A DNA stretch of 64,000 nt. It comes from Enterobacteriaceae bacterium UBA5654. Lineage in GTDB: Bacteria > Pseudomonadota > Gammaproteobacteria > Enterobacterales > Enterobacteriaceae. Position 1 is the stretch's first letter, and each line of letters starts with the position of its first letter. Positions 9,874 through 17,088 of this stretch are shown one piece after another. Where the stretch lies: contig DIJC01000018.1 of NCBI GenBank assembly GCA_002421005.1, positions 62,001-126,000 of the forward strand, given 5' to 3'. Position numbers and translations under genes: made by a program. The notes beneath the pieces are model-generated. The model did not search any database. It was given only the letters and a program-made list of their open reading frames with translations, and was not told the origin of the DNA.

Positions 9874-10835
9874 AACGGATAATATATCGAAGCAGTATTG
9901 TGATTATTCTGCTTATCAGTGGTTGTGATCGTTCTGATCCGGAAGTTAAACATACGCCACAAGAAAAAGCACAAATTCAGAACTACCTAAACCGTGTTAA
10001 GACAGATTTAGTCTATGTCAAAGGTGGTACCTTCTGGATGGGCGATTTTTGCAAGAAGATGCGAGAGGGGGGCCCTTACTGTTCTCCAGAGAAAGACACA
10101 AAACCACTTCATGAAGTTGAACTAAGCAGTTATTCAATTGGGAAGTTTAAAGTCACGCATGAGGACTATGATTTTTATCTGAAAATGGCTGGTTTACCGA
10201 AACAGGCCTTTGAAAAAAATAGTTCCAATACAATGCTATCAGTGACGAATTATTTTAAAAAAAGCCCTGCGGTCGTAACATGGACTGAGGCGGATAATTA
10301 TTGTTCCTGGCTTAAAAAAGAGACAGGACTACCATTCTCTCTTCCAACTGAAGCACAGTGGGAGTATGCAGCACGCAGTCGTGGTAAGTACATTTTGGTA
10401 GCGACTGATGATGGTGTTTGGCGGGAAGATAAAAACGGATATGGTGAAAACTATGCCACAGATAAGGATCGTTATAAGGTTGAGGAAATTTATGGAATAA
10501 ATGGTTCTTTGGCTCTTTTGTCTGTAGATAAATATCCACCAACACCTTTCGGGCTGTATGGTATGTCGGAGAATGGCTATGAATGGGTTAAGGACTGGTA
10601 TGACCCAGGTTATTACAAAAATTCTCCCGTGAAGGATCCTCAAGGACCAGATAAACCTGTAGTTAAAGATATTAAAACAGGCCAATACTTCAAAGTTCGA
10701 CGGGGAGGCGAAAGTCCAGATCCTACTGGAGATGTTGGTCTTACATTTTTTCGCGGATATAATCGACAAAATAATAATTTTCCAGATGGAACTACAGTGC
10801 GATGTGTTGTTAATTCAGTGGAGCCTGTAAAATGA
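9870..10835 (+). CDS. SUMF1/FGE-fold lipoprotein, tandem copy 3
   Basis: 321 aa with an ATGA overlap at its start, lipobox 'LISGC' (Cys19) and Asp at +2. The N-terminal third is nearly identical to copies 2 and 4. From about residue 180 it follows copy 5 instead ('WREDKNGYGENYAT', 'LYGMSENGYEWV', 'RGYNRQNNNFPDG'). The variable stretch after 'KMAGLPKQ' is its own ('AFEKNSSNTMLSVTNYF'). This pattern points to exchange between copies as well as duplication. A periplasmic, inner-membrane-anchored immunity role is inferred. Confidence 0.7.
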   Translation: MKRIIYRSSIVIILLISGCDRSDPEVKHTPQEKAQIQNYLNRVKTDLVYVKGGTFWMGDFCKKMREGGPYCSPEKDTKPLHEVELSSYSIGKFKVTHEDYDFYLKMAGLPKQAFEKNSSNTMLSVTNYFKKSPAVVTWTEADNYCSWLKKETGLPFSLPTEAQWEYAARSRGKYILVATDDGVWREDKNGYGENYATDKDRYKVEEIYGINGSLALLSVDKYPPTPFGLYGMSENGYEWVKDWYDPGYYKNSPVKDPQGPDKPVVKDIKTGQYFKVRRGGESPDPTGDVGLTFFRGYNRQNNNFPDGTTVRCVVNSVEPVK

Positions 10836-11800
10836 AACGGATAATATATCGAAGCAGTATTGTGATTATTTTGCTTATTAGTGGTTGTGATCGTTCTGAT
10901 CCGGAAGTTAAACATACGCCACAAGAAAAAGTACAAATTCAGAACTATCTAAACCGTGTTAAGACAGATTTAGTCTATATCAAAGGCGGTACCTTCTGGA
11001 TGGGTGATTTTTGCAAGAAGATGCGAGAGGGGGGGCCTTACTGTTCTCCAGAGAAAGACACAAAACCACTTCATGAAGTTGAATTAAGCAGTTATTCAAT
11101 TGGGAAGTTTAAAGTCACGCATGAAGACTATGATTCTTATCTCAAAATGGCTGGGTTACCAAAACAGCATTTTGAAGAAAAGTTTCAAGAAGACATGCTG
11201 GACACTATGACATATTTTAAAAATAGTCCTGCTGTAGTAACCTGGGCGGAGGCGGATAATTACTGTGCCTGGTTGAGGAAAGAGAGTGGGCTGCCATTTT
11301 CTCTTCCATCAGAAGCACAGTGGGAATATGCTGCGCGTAATCATGGTCAGTATATTTTGGCCGCTACTGATGATGGTTTGTGGCGTGAAAATGAAAAAAC
11401 GGGTCAAGGAGAGAATTATGCGACGGATGTAGATAGAATAACAGTTTCAGATGCGACTGGGTTGAATGGGCCATTAATTCATTTCCCTGTTAATAAATAC
11501 CCTCCTTCTCCTCTTGGATTGTATGGAATGGCCGATAATGGCTATGAGTGGGTGAAAGACTGGTATGATCCTGACTATTATAAGATATCAGCCAAAAAAG
11601 ACCCACAAGGTCCAGGAAAACCTATTGTTAAAGATGAAGATACTGGTCAATACAGGAAGGTATTGCGCGGTGGTAATAATCCAGATCCCACGGGTGATGT
11701 TGGGCTAACATTTTATCGTGCTTATAGAATTACGGATAACCCATTTCCTGTGAGTACTACAGTTCGCTGTGTAGTAAATTCTTCAGAATCAATAAAATGA
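10832..11800 (+). CDS. SUMF1/FGE-fold lipoprotein, tandem copy 4
   Basis: 322 aa with an ATGA overlap at its start, lipobox 'LISGC' (Cys19) and Asp at +2. Its N-terminal third is shared with copies 2 and 3. The second half is the most diverged of the set: 'DRITVSDATGLNGPLIHF', 'KVLRGGNNPDPTG' and 'RAYRITDNPFPVSTTVRC' replace the motifs common to the others, and Tyr replaces one Phe of 'LTFFRGYN'. The reading frame is intact throughout, which argues for continued selection on this copy. Function inferred from the array. Confidence 0.68.
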   Translation: MKRIIYRSSIVIILLISGCDRSDPEVKHTPQEKVQIQNYLNRVKTDLVYIKGGTFWMGDFCKKMREGGPYCSPEKDTKPLHEVELSSYSIGKFKVTHEDYDSYLKMAGLPKQHFEEKFQEDMLDTMTYFKNSPAVVTWAEADNYCAWLRKESGLPFSLPSEAQWEYAARNHGQYILAATDDGLWRENEKTGQGENYATDVDRITVSDATGLNGPLIHFPVNKYPPSPLGLYGMADNGYEWVKDWYDPDYYKISAKKDPQGPGKPIVKDEDTGQYRKVLRGGNNPDPTGDVGLTFYRAYRITDNPFPVSTTVRCVVNSSESIK

Positions 11801-12762
11801 AACAGTTAATGTATCTATACTGTATTTCGATGATTTTATTCATCTCGGATTGCGATCGTGCTACTCAGGATGCTCAATATACCCCGCAAGAAAAGGCAGA
11901 ACTCCAGAACTACCTAAACCGTGTTAAGACAGATTTAGTCTATATCAAAGGCGGTACCTTCTGGATGGGCGATTTTTGCAAGAAGATGCGAGAGGGGGGC
12001 CCTTACTGTTCCCCTGAAAAAGACACAAAACCACTTCATGAAGTTGAATTAAGCAGTTATTCGATTGGGAAATTTAAAGTCACACATGAGGATTATGAAT
12101 TTTATCTGAAAATGGCCGGTTTACCGAGGCAGTATTCTGGCGATAAGTCGATGAACGAAATGCTTTTAAATATGACTTATTTCAAGAATAGTCCTGCCGT
12201 TGTAACCTGGACCGAGGCGGAAAATTATTGTATCTGGTTAAAAGAAGAGACCGGGTTGCCATTTGCTCTTCCAACAGAAGCGCAATGGGAATTCGCCGCT
12301 CGCAGTCGTGGTGAATACACATTGGTCGCGACTGATGACGGTGTTTGGCGGGAGGATAAAAACGGATATGGTGAAAACTATGCTACAGATGAAGATCGAT
12401 ACAAGGTTGAAGAGACCTATGGAATAAATGGTTCTTTGACTCTTTTTTCTGTAAATAAATACCCCCCGACACCTTTTGGATTATATGGAATGTCAGAAAA
12501 TGGCTATGAATGGGTTCAAGATTGGTATGATCCAGAATATTACAAAAAATCTCCCAAAAAGGATCCTCAAGGGCCAGATAAGCCTGTGATCAAAGATATA
12601 AAAACAAGCCAATATCTCAAAGTTAGGCGGGGAGGTTTCAGTCCGGATCCCACAGGAGATGTTGGTCTAACATTTTTCCGCGGATATAATCGGCAAAATA
12701 ATGATTATCCTGATGGAACCACGGTACGCTGTGTAGTTAATTCATCTGATTCAATTAAATAA
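11797..12762 (+). CDS. SUMF1/FGE-fold protein, tandem copy 5, with an aberrant lipobox
   Basis: 321 aa, last of the array, with an ATGA overlap at its start. The N-terminus is different (MKQLMYLYCISMILFISDC): the residue before the candidate Cys19 is Asp, where a lipobox needs Gly, Ala or Ser, so lipidation may be lost and the protein may be secreted or tethered by an uncleaved signal. From about residue 40 it rejoins the common sequence ('NRVKTDLVYIKGGTFWMGDF'), and its C-terminal half matches copy 3. The gene is followed by about 100 bp of very AT-rich DNA. Confidence 0.65.
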   Translation: MKQLMYLYCISMILFISDCDRATQDAQYTPQEKAELQNYLNRVKTDLVYIKGGTFWMGDFCKKMREGGPYCSPEKDTKPLHEVELSSYSIGKFKVTHEDYEFYLKMAGLPRQYSGDKSMNEMLLNMTYFKNSPAVVTWTEAENYCIWLKEETGLPFALPTEAQWEFAARSRGEYTLVATDDGVWREDKNGYGENYATDEDRYKVEETYGINGSLTLFSVNKYPPTPFGLYGMSENGYEWVQDWYDPEYYKKSPKKDPQGPDKPVIKDIKTSQYLKVRRGGFSPDPTGDVGLTFFRGYNRQNNDYPDGTTVRCVVNSSDSIK

Positions 12763-12861
12763 TTTCACTCTCATAATTCAATGTATATATTATATGTATT
12801 TTAAACGGTTTGTGTTTTTTTAATAATTCGTTTCACATTGTTATCTTAAAAAAAGAGGTAA

Positions 12862-13408
12862 ATGGTAATAATGGGTTTCGATATGAAAAGCGAACAATCA
12901 GTTTCTCTGGCAGAGTTAAAAGATCGACTTTTAGGATTGAACCAGAGTGGTGACATCCCGCTTTCTGTCATTGAGCAGGGCGATAAATTGATCGCCTCGT
13001 GGAAAGTTGTGGGTGCGAAATGGATCGAGTTATTTGGTATTGGCGGTCTAAAGAGGCAATATGAATTGATACTTCGTTGTGATGAAGTGAAGAATCGTGA
13101 GAGCTATAGAGAAAAATCAACCGATATTGAAATGGAAATAAGTACAGAGAGTAGGTTTTAAAAATGTTCAATCAGGTAGTCGTAAGGAATTTAGTTTTTG
13201 ACGGTCTTGGGAACAAAACGGATGGGGTTCCTGGTGAACAGTACTCTTAAAAATTTAGGACTTCAGATATAAGAAAACTGTTTTTGGTATTGTTAAAAAC
13301 TCTGGTTGGGAGCTCAAAAAGAGTCTTGTTGACAGGTATGGTTCTCCTTTGCTCTGGCTTATATTCATAGCGACAGTATTACCTGGAGAAGTGTGTTATC
13401 TGGCTTAA
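12862..13408 (+). pseudogene. Decayed T6SS-locus gene of unknown function
   Basis: An open 99-codon start (MVIMGFDMKSEQSVSLAELKD..., with GAGG at 12855-12858) stops at 13161. The following DNA keeps coding in shifted frames: 'KEFSF' in one frame near 13182-13200, 'NKTDGVPGEQYS' ending in an in-frame TAA near 13249, then 'TVFGIVKNSGWELKKSLVD' in another frame, closing at TAA 13406-13408. The pieces read as one protein of about 170 residues broken by at least two frameshifts and a stop (TAC/TAT to TAA at 'YSYKF' is likely). I recall similar unnamed small proteins in Enterobacter/Klebsiella T6SS cargo regions but know no function. The intact first 99 codons could still be translated. Confidence 0.55.
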
Positions 13409-13418
13409 AGGAATGGTT

Positions 13419-13676
13419 ATGCAGGGTGTGATTCGCATTAATGATAAAACGACCCATGGTGGCACAGTGCTTGAAGGGAGTTCCGGTGTGAAATTTATGG
13501 GGCTTGAGGTTGCCTGTCTGATGGATAAAGTATTTTGTCCTGCGCATGGCGAAACGTTTATTGCAGAGGGGGATGAAGGTTCAAAAATTAATGGCAAGCC
13601 TGTTGCACTGCACGGCCATCGCTGTGGTTGCGGCTGCACATTGATTTCTTCATTGCCTCAGGCCGGAAAACGTTAA
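13419..13676 (+). CDS. PAAR-domain T6SS spike-tip protein
   Basis: 85 aa. It begins MQGVIRINDKTTHGGTV, the standard start of stand-alone PAAR proteins. Later features are 'FCPAHGETFI', 'GKPVALHGHRCGCG' and a His/Cys set for the zinc-bound apex. PAAR proteins sharpen the VgrG trimer tip. I prefer ATG 13419 (AAGGA at 13408-13412, 6-nt spacing) to ATG 13413, which touches the ribosome site. It is intact, but its native partner VgrG in this window is truncated, so it could serve only a VgrG encoded elsewhere. The next gene starts 2 bp after the stop. Confidence 0.85.
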   Translation: MQGVIRINDKTTHGGTVLEGSSGVKFMGLEVACLMDKVFCPAHGETFIAEGDEGSKINGKPVALHGHRCGCGCTLISSLPQAGKR

Positions 13677-13678
13677 TT

Positions 13679-14425
13679 ATGCCAGTAAATCTCAAACAAA
13701 TCCCTGAGGCGGAACCATTACCTGTTCCTCCGAACAGGCCTCGCTGGTTTCTCGTGATTGTTCTGATCGTGATTGTAGGATCCATACTGGTGCTTTCTCT
13801 TTGGCCAAAGGGCCTGACCACGCATTCCACGTGGTTCTGGTTCTGTACGCTTCTCATTCCTTTCTCTATAGGGCTGGCTGGCTATATTGTCAGGTTACGG
13901 CATTATGAAAATGAACGCGATCGCGTAATGTGGTGGAACCATTTACATCAAACGCAGCATGACGAACAGGTTTTATTGGGTCGACAGGCCCTTGGCGTAC
14001 TTGGCATGAGTTACACTACGCCTGTTGCCAGCAACAAACTTGCTGCCGCGCTTTTACAGGGAGCAAATGCGCTTCAGTCGCACTATTCTCAAGCCCTTCA
14101 GTCTGTAATTACTTCGGCCACACTCTCTCCGGCATTAAACATATCTACTGAAGCAGAACATCAGTCACGGCTGGAGGCGGTGTTGGGTCGCATCATCCTG
14201 CAGCTACATACCGAACTGGCACAATTTACCGGTAAGCTTGTTATTCGCCTTCGCCATGATGGCGTGCTGAAAGATGAGCAGATTATCACGGCCTGGGAGA
14301 GGGCTTTTCCTGAGAAATATACTGTCGGCGACGTCAACGTCAGCACCGAAAACGATGGGTTGATGTGGGTACAGGAAAATATTCACCGCAGGGAGACCGA
14401 TGAAGATGGCGATTACCGCTGGTAA
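13679..14425 (+). CDS. T6SS-associated membrane protein, probably C-terminally truncated
   Basis: 248 aa from ATG 13679 (MPVNLKQIPEAEPLPVPP). A proline-rich cytoplasmic leader precedes two membrane segments at about 21-41 ('WFLVIVLIVIVGSILVLSLW') and 47-67, then a mostly helical soluble part. I recall proteins with this N-terminus next to PAAR genes in Klebsiella/Enterobacter T6SS clusters at roughly 400 or more residues, so the end here ('NIHRRETDEDGDYRW'), which runs 26 bp into tssJ, is probably a deletion join. In such clusters tssM, tssA, tssF and tssG lie between this gene and tssJ; all are missing here. The function of the full protein is unknown to me. Confidence 0.55.
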   Translation: MPVNLKQIPEAEPLPVPPNRPRWFLVIVLIVIVGSILVLSLWPKGLTTHSTWFWFCTLLIPFSIGLAGYIVRLRHYENERDRVMWWNHLHQTQHDEQVLLGRQALGVLGMSYTTPVASNKLAAALLQGANALQSHYSQALQSVITSATLSPALNISTEAEHQSRLEAVLGRIILQLHTELAQFTGKLVIRLRHDGVLKDEQIITAWERAFPEKYTVGDVNVSTENDGLMWVQENIHRRETDEDGDYRW

Positions 14426-14942
14426 ATTTCCTCAGATTGCGCTGGTCGCGGGTATCACACTGATACTGGCTGGCTGTGGGCTGACTCAAAAAGTGACAGA
14501 CGGCACCGTTGCTGTGACCAAATCGATTTTTTATAAGCAGGTAAAAACCCTGCATTTGGATATACGCGCCCGCGAAGCCGTGAACAGCAATGCCAGCGGC
14601 GTGGCGTTATCCACTGTTGTCAGGATTTATCAGTTGAAAGACCGCAAGACCTTCGACAGCACGGACTACCCGTCACTGTTTAAAGCCGACAGTCAGGCCA
14701 TCAGGGCAGACCTGGTGGCCGAAAAGGATATCCGTCTGCAACCGGGCGGGGCAGTGATAGTTGATATGCCAATGGCGGAAGACGCTCAGTACGTGGCAGT
14801 GGCCGGGATGTTTATGTCACCGGATCAGGTGAACAATACCTGGCGCGTGGTACTGAGCCGCGATGACCTTGATCCGGATACATCCCGGGTGATTGATGCG
14901 GGCAATAACCAACTGACCCTGCAGGCGCTGAAATATGAGTGA
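14400..14942 (+). CDS. tssJ: T6SS outer-membrane lipoprotein TssJ
   Basis: 180 aa with lipobox 'LILAGC' (Cys26) and Gly at +2, consistent with outer-membrane sorting. The mature beta-sandwich has TssJ/VasD features: 'LHLDIRAREAVNSN', 'VVRIYQLKDRKTFDSTDY', 'LRPGGAVIV'-like 'LQPGGAVIVDMPM', and 'AGMFMSPDQVNNTWRVVL'. TssJ normally caps the TssL-TssM envelope complex, and both partners are absent here, so it is a stranded but intact core gene. A second ATG at 14406 is also possible. It overlaps the preceding gene's end and overlaps tssE by 8 bp. Confidence 0.85.
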   Translation: MKMAITAGKFPQIALVAGITLILAGCGLTQKVTDGTVAVTKSIFYKQVKTLHLDIRAREAVNSNASGVALSTVVRIYQLKDRKTFDSTDYPSLFKADSQAIRADLVAEKDIRLQPGGAVIVDMPMAEDAQYVAVAGMFMSPDQVNNTWRVVLSRDDLDPDTSRVIDAGNNQLTLQALKYE

Positions 14943-15387
14943 GTCATCCCGTCCTTCATTGTATGAAACGCTCTACGGCAACTTTACCCGCGGCCTCGAT
15001 CTGCATCAGGTCAGCGAGCAGAACCTGGTTATTCTGTCCGTACTCGACAATATGCAACGTATCCTGAACAGCCGTGCAGGAACGCTGGCGCATCTGCCGG
15101 ACTATGGTTTGCCTGATATGACCAAAATTCTGCAGGGTATGCCGGGCGCTGCCCATAAGCTGATGGGCACCCTGTCGGCTGTTCTGCTCAAATATGAGCC
15201 ACGTCTGAAAAAAATAACTGTTGTCCTGCTGGAGCAGAATTTCCCGGGAGAACTGCGCTATGCCATTGATGCTGAGCTCAAGGGTATTGGCCTCGTGCGA
15301 TATGGCACAGAGTTTATGCCAGAAGGGCGGGTATTACTCCGACATCTTAAGAACCAGCAGTATCTCGACACGACAACCCGTATGTAA
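14935..15387 (+). CDS. tssE: T6SS baseplate protein TssE (gp25-like)
   Basis: 150 aa, gp25/GPW family: 'SLYETLYGNFTRGLDL' at the start, a central 'ILNSRAGTLAHLPDYGLPDM', and a C-terminal beta segment 'LKKITVVLLEQN...RYAIDAEL'. TssE belongs to the baseplate wedge with TssF, TssG and TssK and starts sheath assembly. The gene is intact and translationally coupled to tssJ (ATGAGTGA overlap), but TssF and TssG are absent and TssK is truncated. It is the last recognisable T6SS gene before the tRNA. Confidence 0.88.
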   Translation: MSESSRPSLYETLYGNFTRGLDLHQVSEQNLVILSVLDNMQRILNSRAGTLAHLPDYGLPDMTKILQGMPGAAHKLMGTLSAVLLKYEPRLKKITVVLLEQNFPGELRYAIDAELKGIGLVRYGTEFMPEGRVLLRHLKNQQYLDTTTRM

Positions 15388-15415
15388 GGCCAGATACCGC
15401 AGGAAGGATAACGGT

Positions 15416-15544
15416 ATGATATACACCTGCCAGCTGTGCCAGAATGAGCAAAGAGAAGGTTGTTTGCAGAAGCTTAGCGGTTATCTGGTGCTTGCCAGTA
15501 AGATTTTAAAAGGAATAAAAATCCTGGAGATAACCCTTTATTGA
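15416..15544 (+). CDS. Possible 42-aa protein after tssE
   Basis: An ATG at 15416, preceded by AGGAAGGATAA, opens 42 codons with an N-terminal Cys-x2-Cys ('MIYTCQLCQNEQREGC'). This could be a zinc knuckle or the truncated start of a larger T6SS-linked gene. I recognise no family. The downstream DNA up to the tRNA terminator shows no continuation in frame. Listed for completeness. Confidence 0.25.
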   Translation: MIYTCQLCQNEQREGCLQKLSGYLVLASKILKGIKILEITLY

Positions 15545-15657
15545 TTGTTATATAAGAACATATTTTTATGGATGGCGTTTCTTTCGGACTTCTTACTGAG
15601 CAGTATTTCTACAGCAAATCATTACGACCGGCGACAGGATTGCGGCGCTACAAAGCA

Positions 15658-15683
15658 AAAAACCAGCCCGTAGGCTGGTTTTT
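15658..15683 (-). terminator. Rho-independent terminator of tRNA-Phe
   Basis: Perfect 11-bp stem AAAAACCAGCC/GGCTGGTTTTT with a CGTA loop, giving a T-run on the minus strand. It lies 10 bp beyond the tRNA 3' end. Confidence 0.85.
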
Positions 15684-15692
15684 CTGAATGAG

Positions 15693-15768
15693 TGGTGCCC
15701 GGACTCGGAATCGAACCAAGGACACGGGGATTTTCAATCCCCTGCTCTACCGACTGAGCTATCCGGGC
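15693..15768 (-). tRNA. tRNA-Phe (anticodon GAA)
   Basis: 76 nt on the minus strand including encoded CCA. It begins GCCCGGATAGCTCAGTCGG and ends GAGTCCGGGCACCA, with 'TTGAAAA' forming the anticodon loop (GAA). The acceptor, D, anticodon and T stems all pair. It matches the E. coli pheU/pheV product as remembered. tRNA-Phe genes are frequent integration sites for enteric islands, and the accessory T6SS region abuts the 3' end. I searched by eye for a duplicated 3' end near 3.0 kb and did not find one. Confidence 0.97.
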
Positions 15769-15778
15769 AACGGGGCGC

Positions 15779-15807
15779 ATTAAACCGTAATCCCCTGGCG
15801 GCGTCAA
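15779..15807 (-). promoter_or_regulatory. Sigma-70 promoter of tRNA-Phe
   Basis: On the minus strand, TTGACG (15802-15807) and TTTAAT (15779-15784) are separated by exactly 17 bp. They are followed by a GC-rich discriminator (GCGCCCCG), typical of stringently controlled stable-RNA promoters, about 10 bp before the tRNA start. Confidence 0.75.
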
Positions 15808-15873
15808 TGAAAATTATCAAATCCGCTACGGACTGCGCATTATGCCAGCATGTTGGCGAGAATGCAGCCATTT

Positions 15874-16593
15874 TCAGGTGAATAAGGCGGTCCACAGGGC
15901 GGAGAGCGGCATGGCGATAAGCAGCGCGGGCAGCATATTGGCGACCGCGAACAGCTTGATGCCGCAGATGCGCAGGCCGGTTGCCAGCAGTAAAATGCCG
16001 CCGACGGCGGAGAAATCGCCCATCATGGCGGGGGTGGTGAGCGGAAGGATCAGCATGGCGCAGCTGGCGAGCGTTAGCTGGATTGCCAGCATCGGCAGCG
16101 AAATCGCCGACACCGCGATGCCGAGCGAGGTGGCAAAAATCAAGGCGGTGAAAAAATCGAGGAAAGATTTAGCAATCAGAATACTGGCATCACCGGTCAT
16201 GCCCTCGTGCATCGCGCCAAAAACCCCGGTGCCGCTGGCGCAGAAGAGAATAATGAGCACCACCAGGCTGTTAATAAAAGACTCGTGGGCGCTGCTGCTG
16301 GCCGCCGTTGCATTCTTCTTCTGCGTCAGTTTGCGCAGGCCGGAAATGCCGCTGCTGATCCCTTTTTCCACGAAGCAAAGCTCGCCGATGAGCGTACCGA
16401 GTAACGTTGCCAGTACCATCACCGGCAGGTTCACGCATTTGATGACCAGCAAAATCCCGATACCCAGCGAGCAAAGTCCAAATACGGAAGGCATCGAGAG
16501 GCGAACGCGTTCAGGCAGGCGATGGCTAAGAAGCGCGCCCAGTACGCCACCCACCAGCACGGCGCTGGCGTTAATAAAAGGTCCGATCAGCAA
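15874..16593 (-). CDS. yqgA: YqgA, DUF554 inner-membrane protein
   Basis: 239-aa hydrophobic protein with about seven membrane segments; begins 'MLIGPFINASAVLVGGVLG' and has 'FGLCSLGIGI' and 'GLRICGIKLFAVANMLPALL', all typical of DUF554/YqgA. A more polar loop near 88-105 ('KKNATAASSSAHES') splits the helices. Function is unknown; it is conserved beside tRNA-Phe and speC in enterics, as here. Confidence 0.9.
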   Translation of the reverse strand: MLIGPFINASAVLVGGVLGALLSHRLPERVRLSMPSVFGLCSLGIGILLVIKCVNLPVMVLATLLGTLIGELCFVEKGISSGISGLRKLTQKKNATAASSSAHESFINSLVVLIILFCASGTGVFGAMHEGMTGDASILIAKSFLDFFTALIFATSLGIAVSAISLPMLAIQLTLASCAMLILPLTTPAMMGDFSAVGGILLLATGLRICGIKLFAVANMLPALLIAMPLSALWTALFT

Positions 16594-17088
16594 ACTGTTT
16601 CTCCATAAATGTTTGTCGCTTAACTATGCGCAAGAATTGCATAGCCTGCCGGAAGCTTTACTGGTGTCTCCAACATGTGCGAAGAGTGAATTCGGTTATC
16701 TCAAGGGTAATCGCTTCGCAAAAAGGTTAAAAGCGTTATTCTGCTAACCTGCATTAAACGGCAGGGCGAGGTGTTGCACCTGCCGGGGAAAGGTGCCATG
16801 ATTGCGCGAATTTTCTTCATCTGTTTAGGGGCTACCGGAGATGACAACCCTGTCACCACATCGCCTGACTCATCGCGCCCTGTCGCGAAGGCCGCCCCGC
16901 GCCACGCTTCTCACCATGCGGTGAGGCCTCCGCACGCTCGCTGCAGGATAACAGTAAAATCAGACGCGATCTGCTTTTACTGATGTCTGGCGGTCGGAGC
17001 TGTTAATCACTCTGATCCAGACCCTTCGTTGGGCAAGGCCGCAGCCTTGTCCGGGATTTTTACTGTCCCGAAAGGGGTATATCTGCTT
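16594..17088 (+). promoter_or_regulatory. speC upstream region with a structured leader
   Basis: 495 bp between the divergent yqgA and speC genes, with no convincing gene. The 140 bp before speC hold three consecutive hairpins. CAGTAAAA (16952-16959) pairs with TTTTACTG (16975-16982), with extra inner CAG/CTG pairing. GGCAAGGC (17032-17039) pairs with GCCTTGTC (17044-17051). CGGGA (17052-17056) pairs with TCCCG (17066-17070), immediately before the AAAGGGG ribosome-site region. The last two could control access to the speC start. No link to a known riboswitch class is claimed. Confidence 0.45.

Noticed and set aside
8905..12762. Repeated blocks that could suggest a CRISPR or other short-repeat array
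   Set aside because: The repeats are about 970 bp apart and are the conserved parts of full-length tandem genes.
7937..12762. Calling the five genes active formylglycine-generating enzymes or sulfatase activators
   Set aside because: No sulfatase is nearby and the expected paired active-site cysteines are not evident; the T6SS context favours a binding role.
16771..16983. 70-codon frame in the speC upstream region
   Set aside because: No ribosome site, low-complexity Arg/Pro/His composition, and it overlaps the hairpin region.
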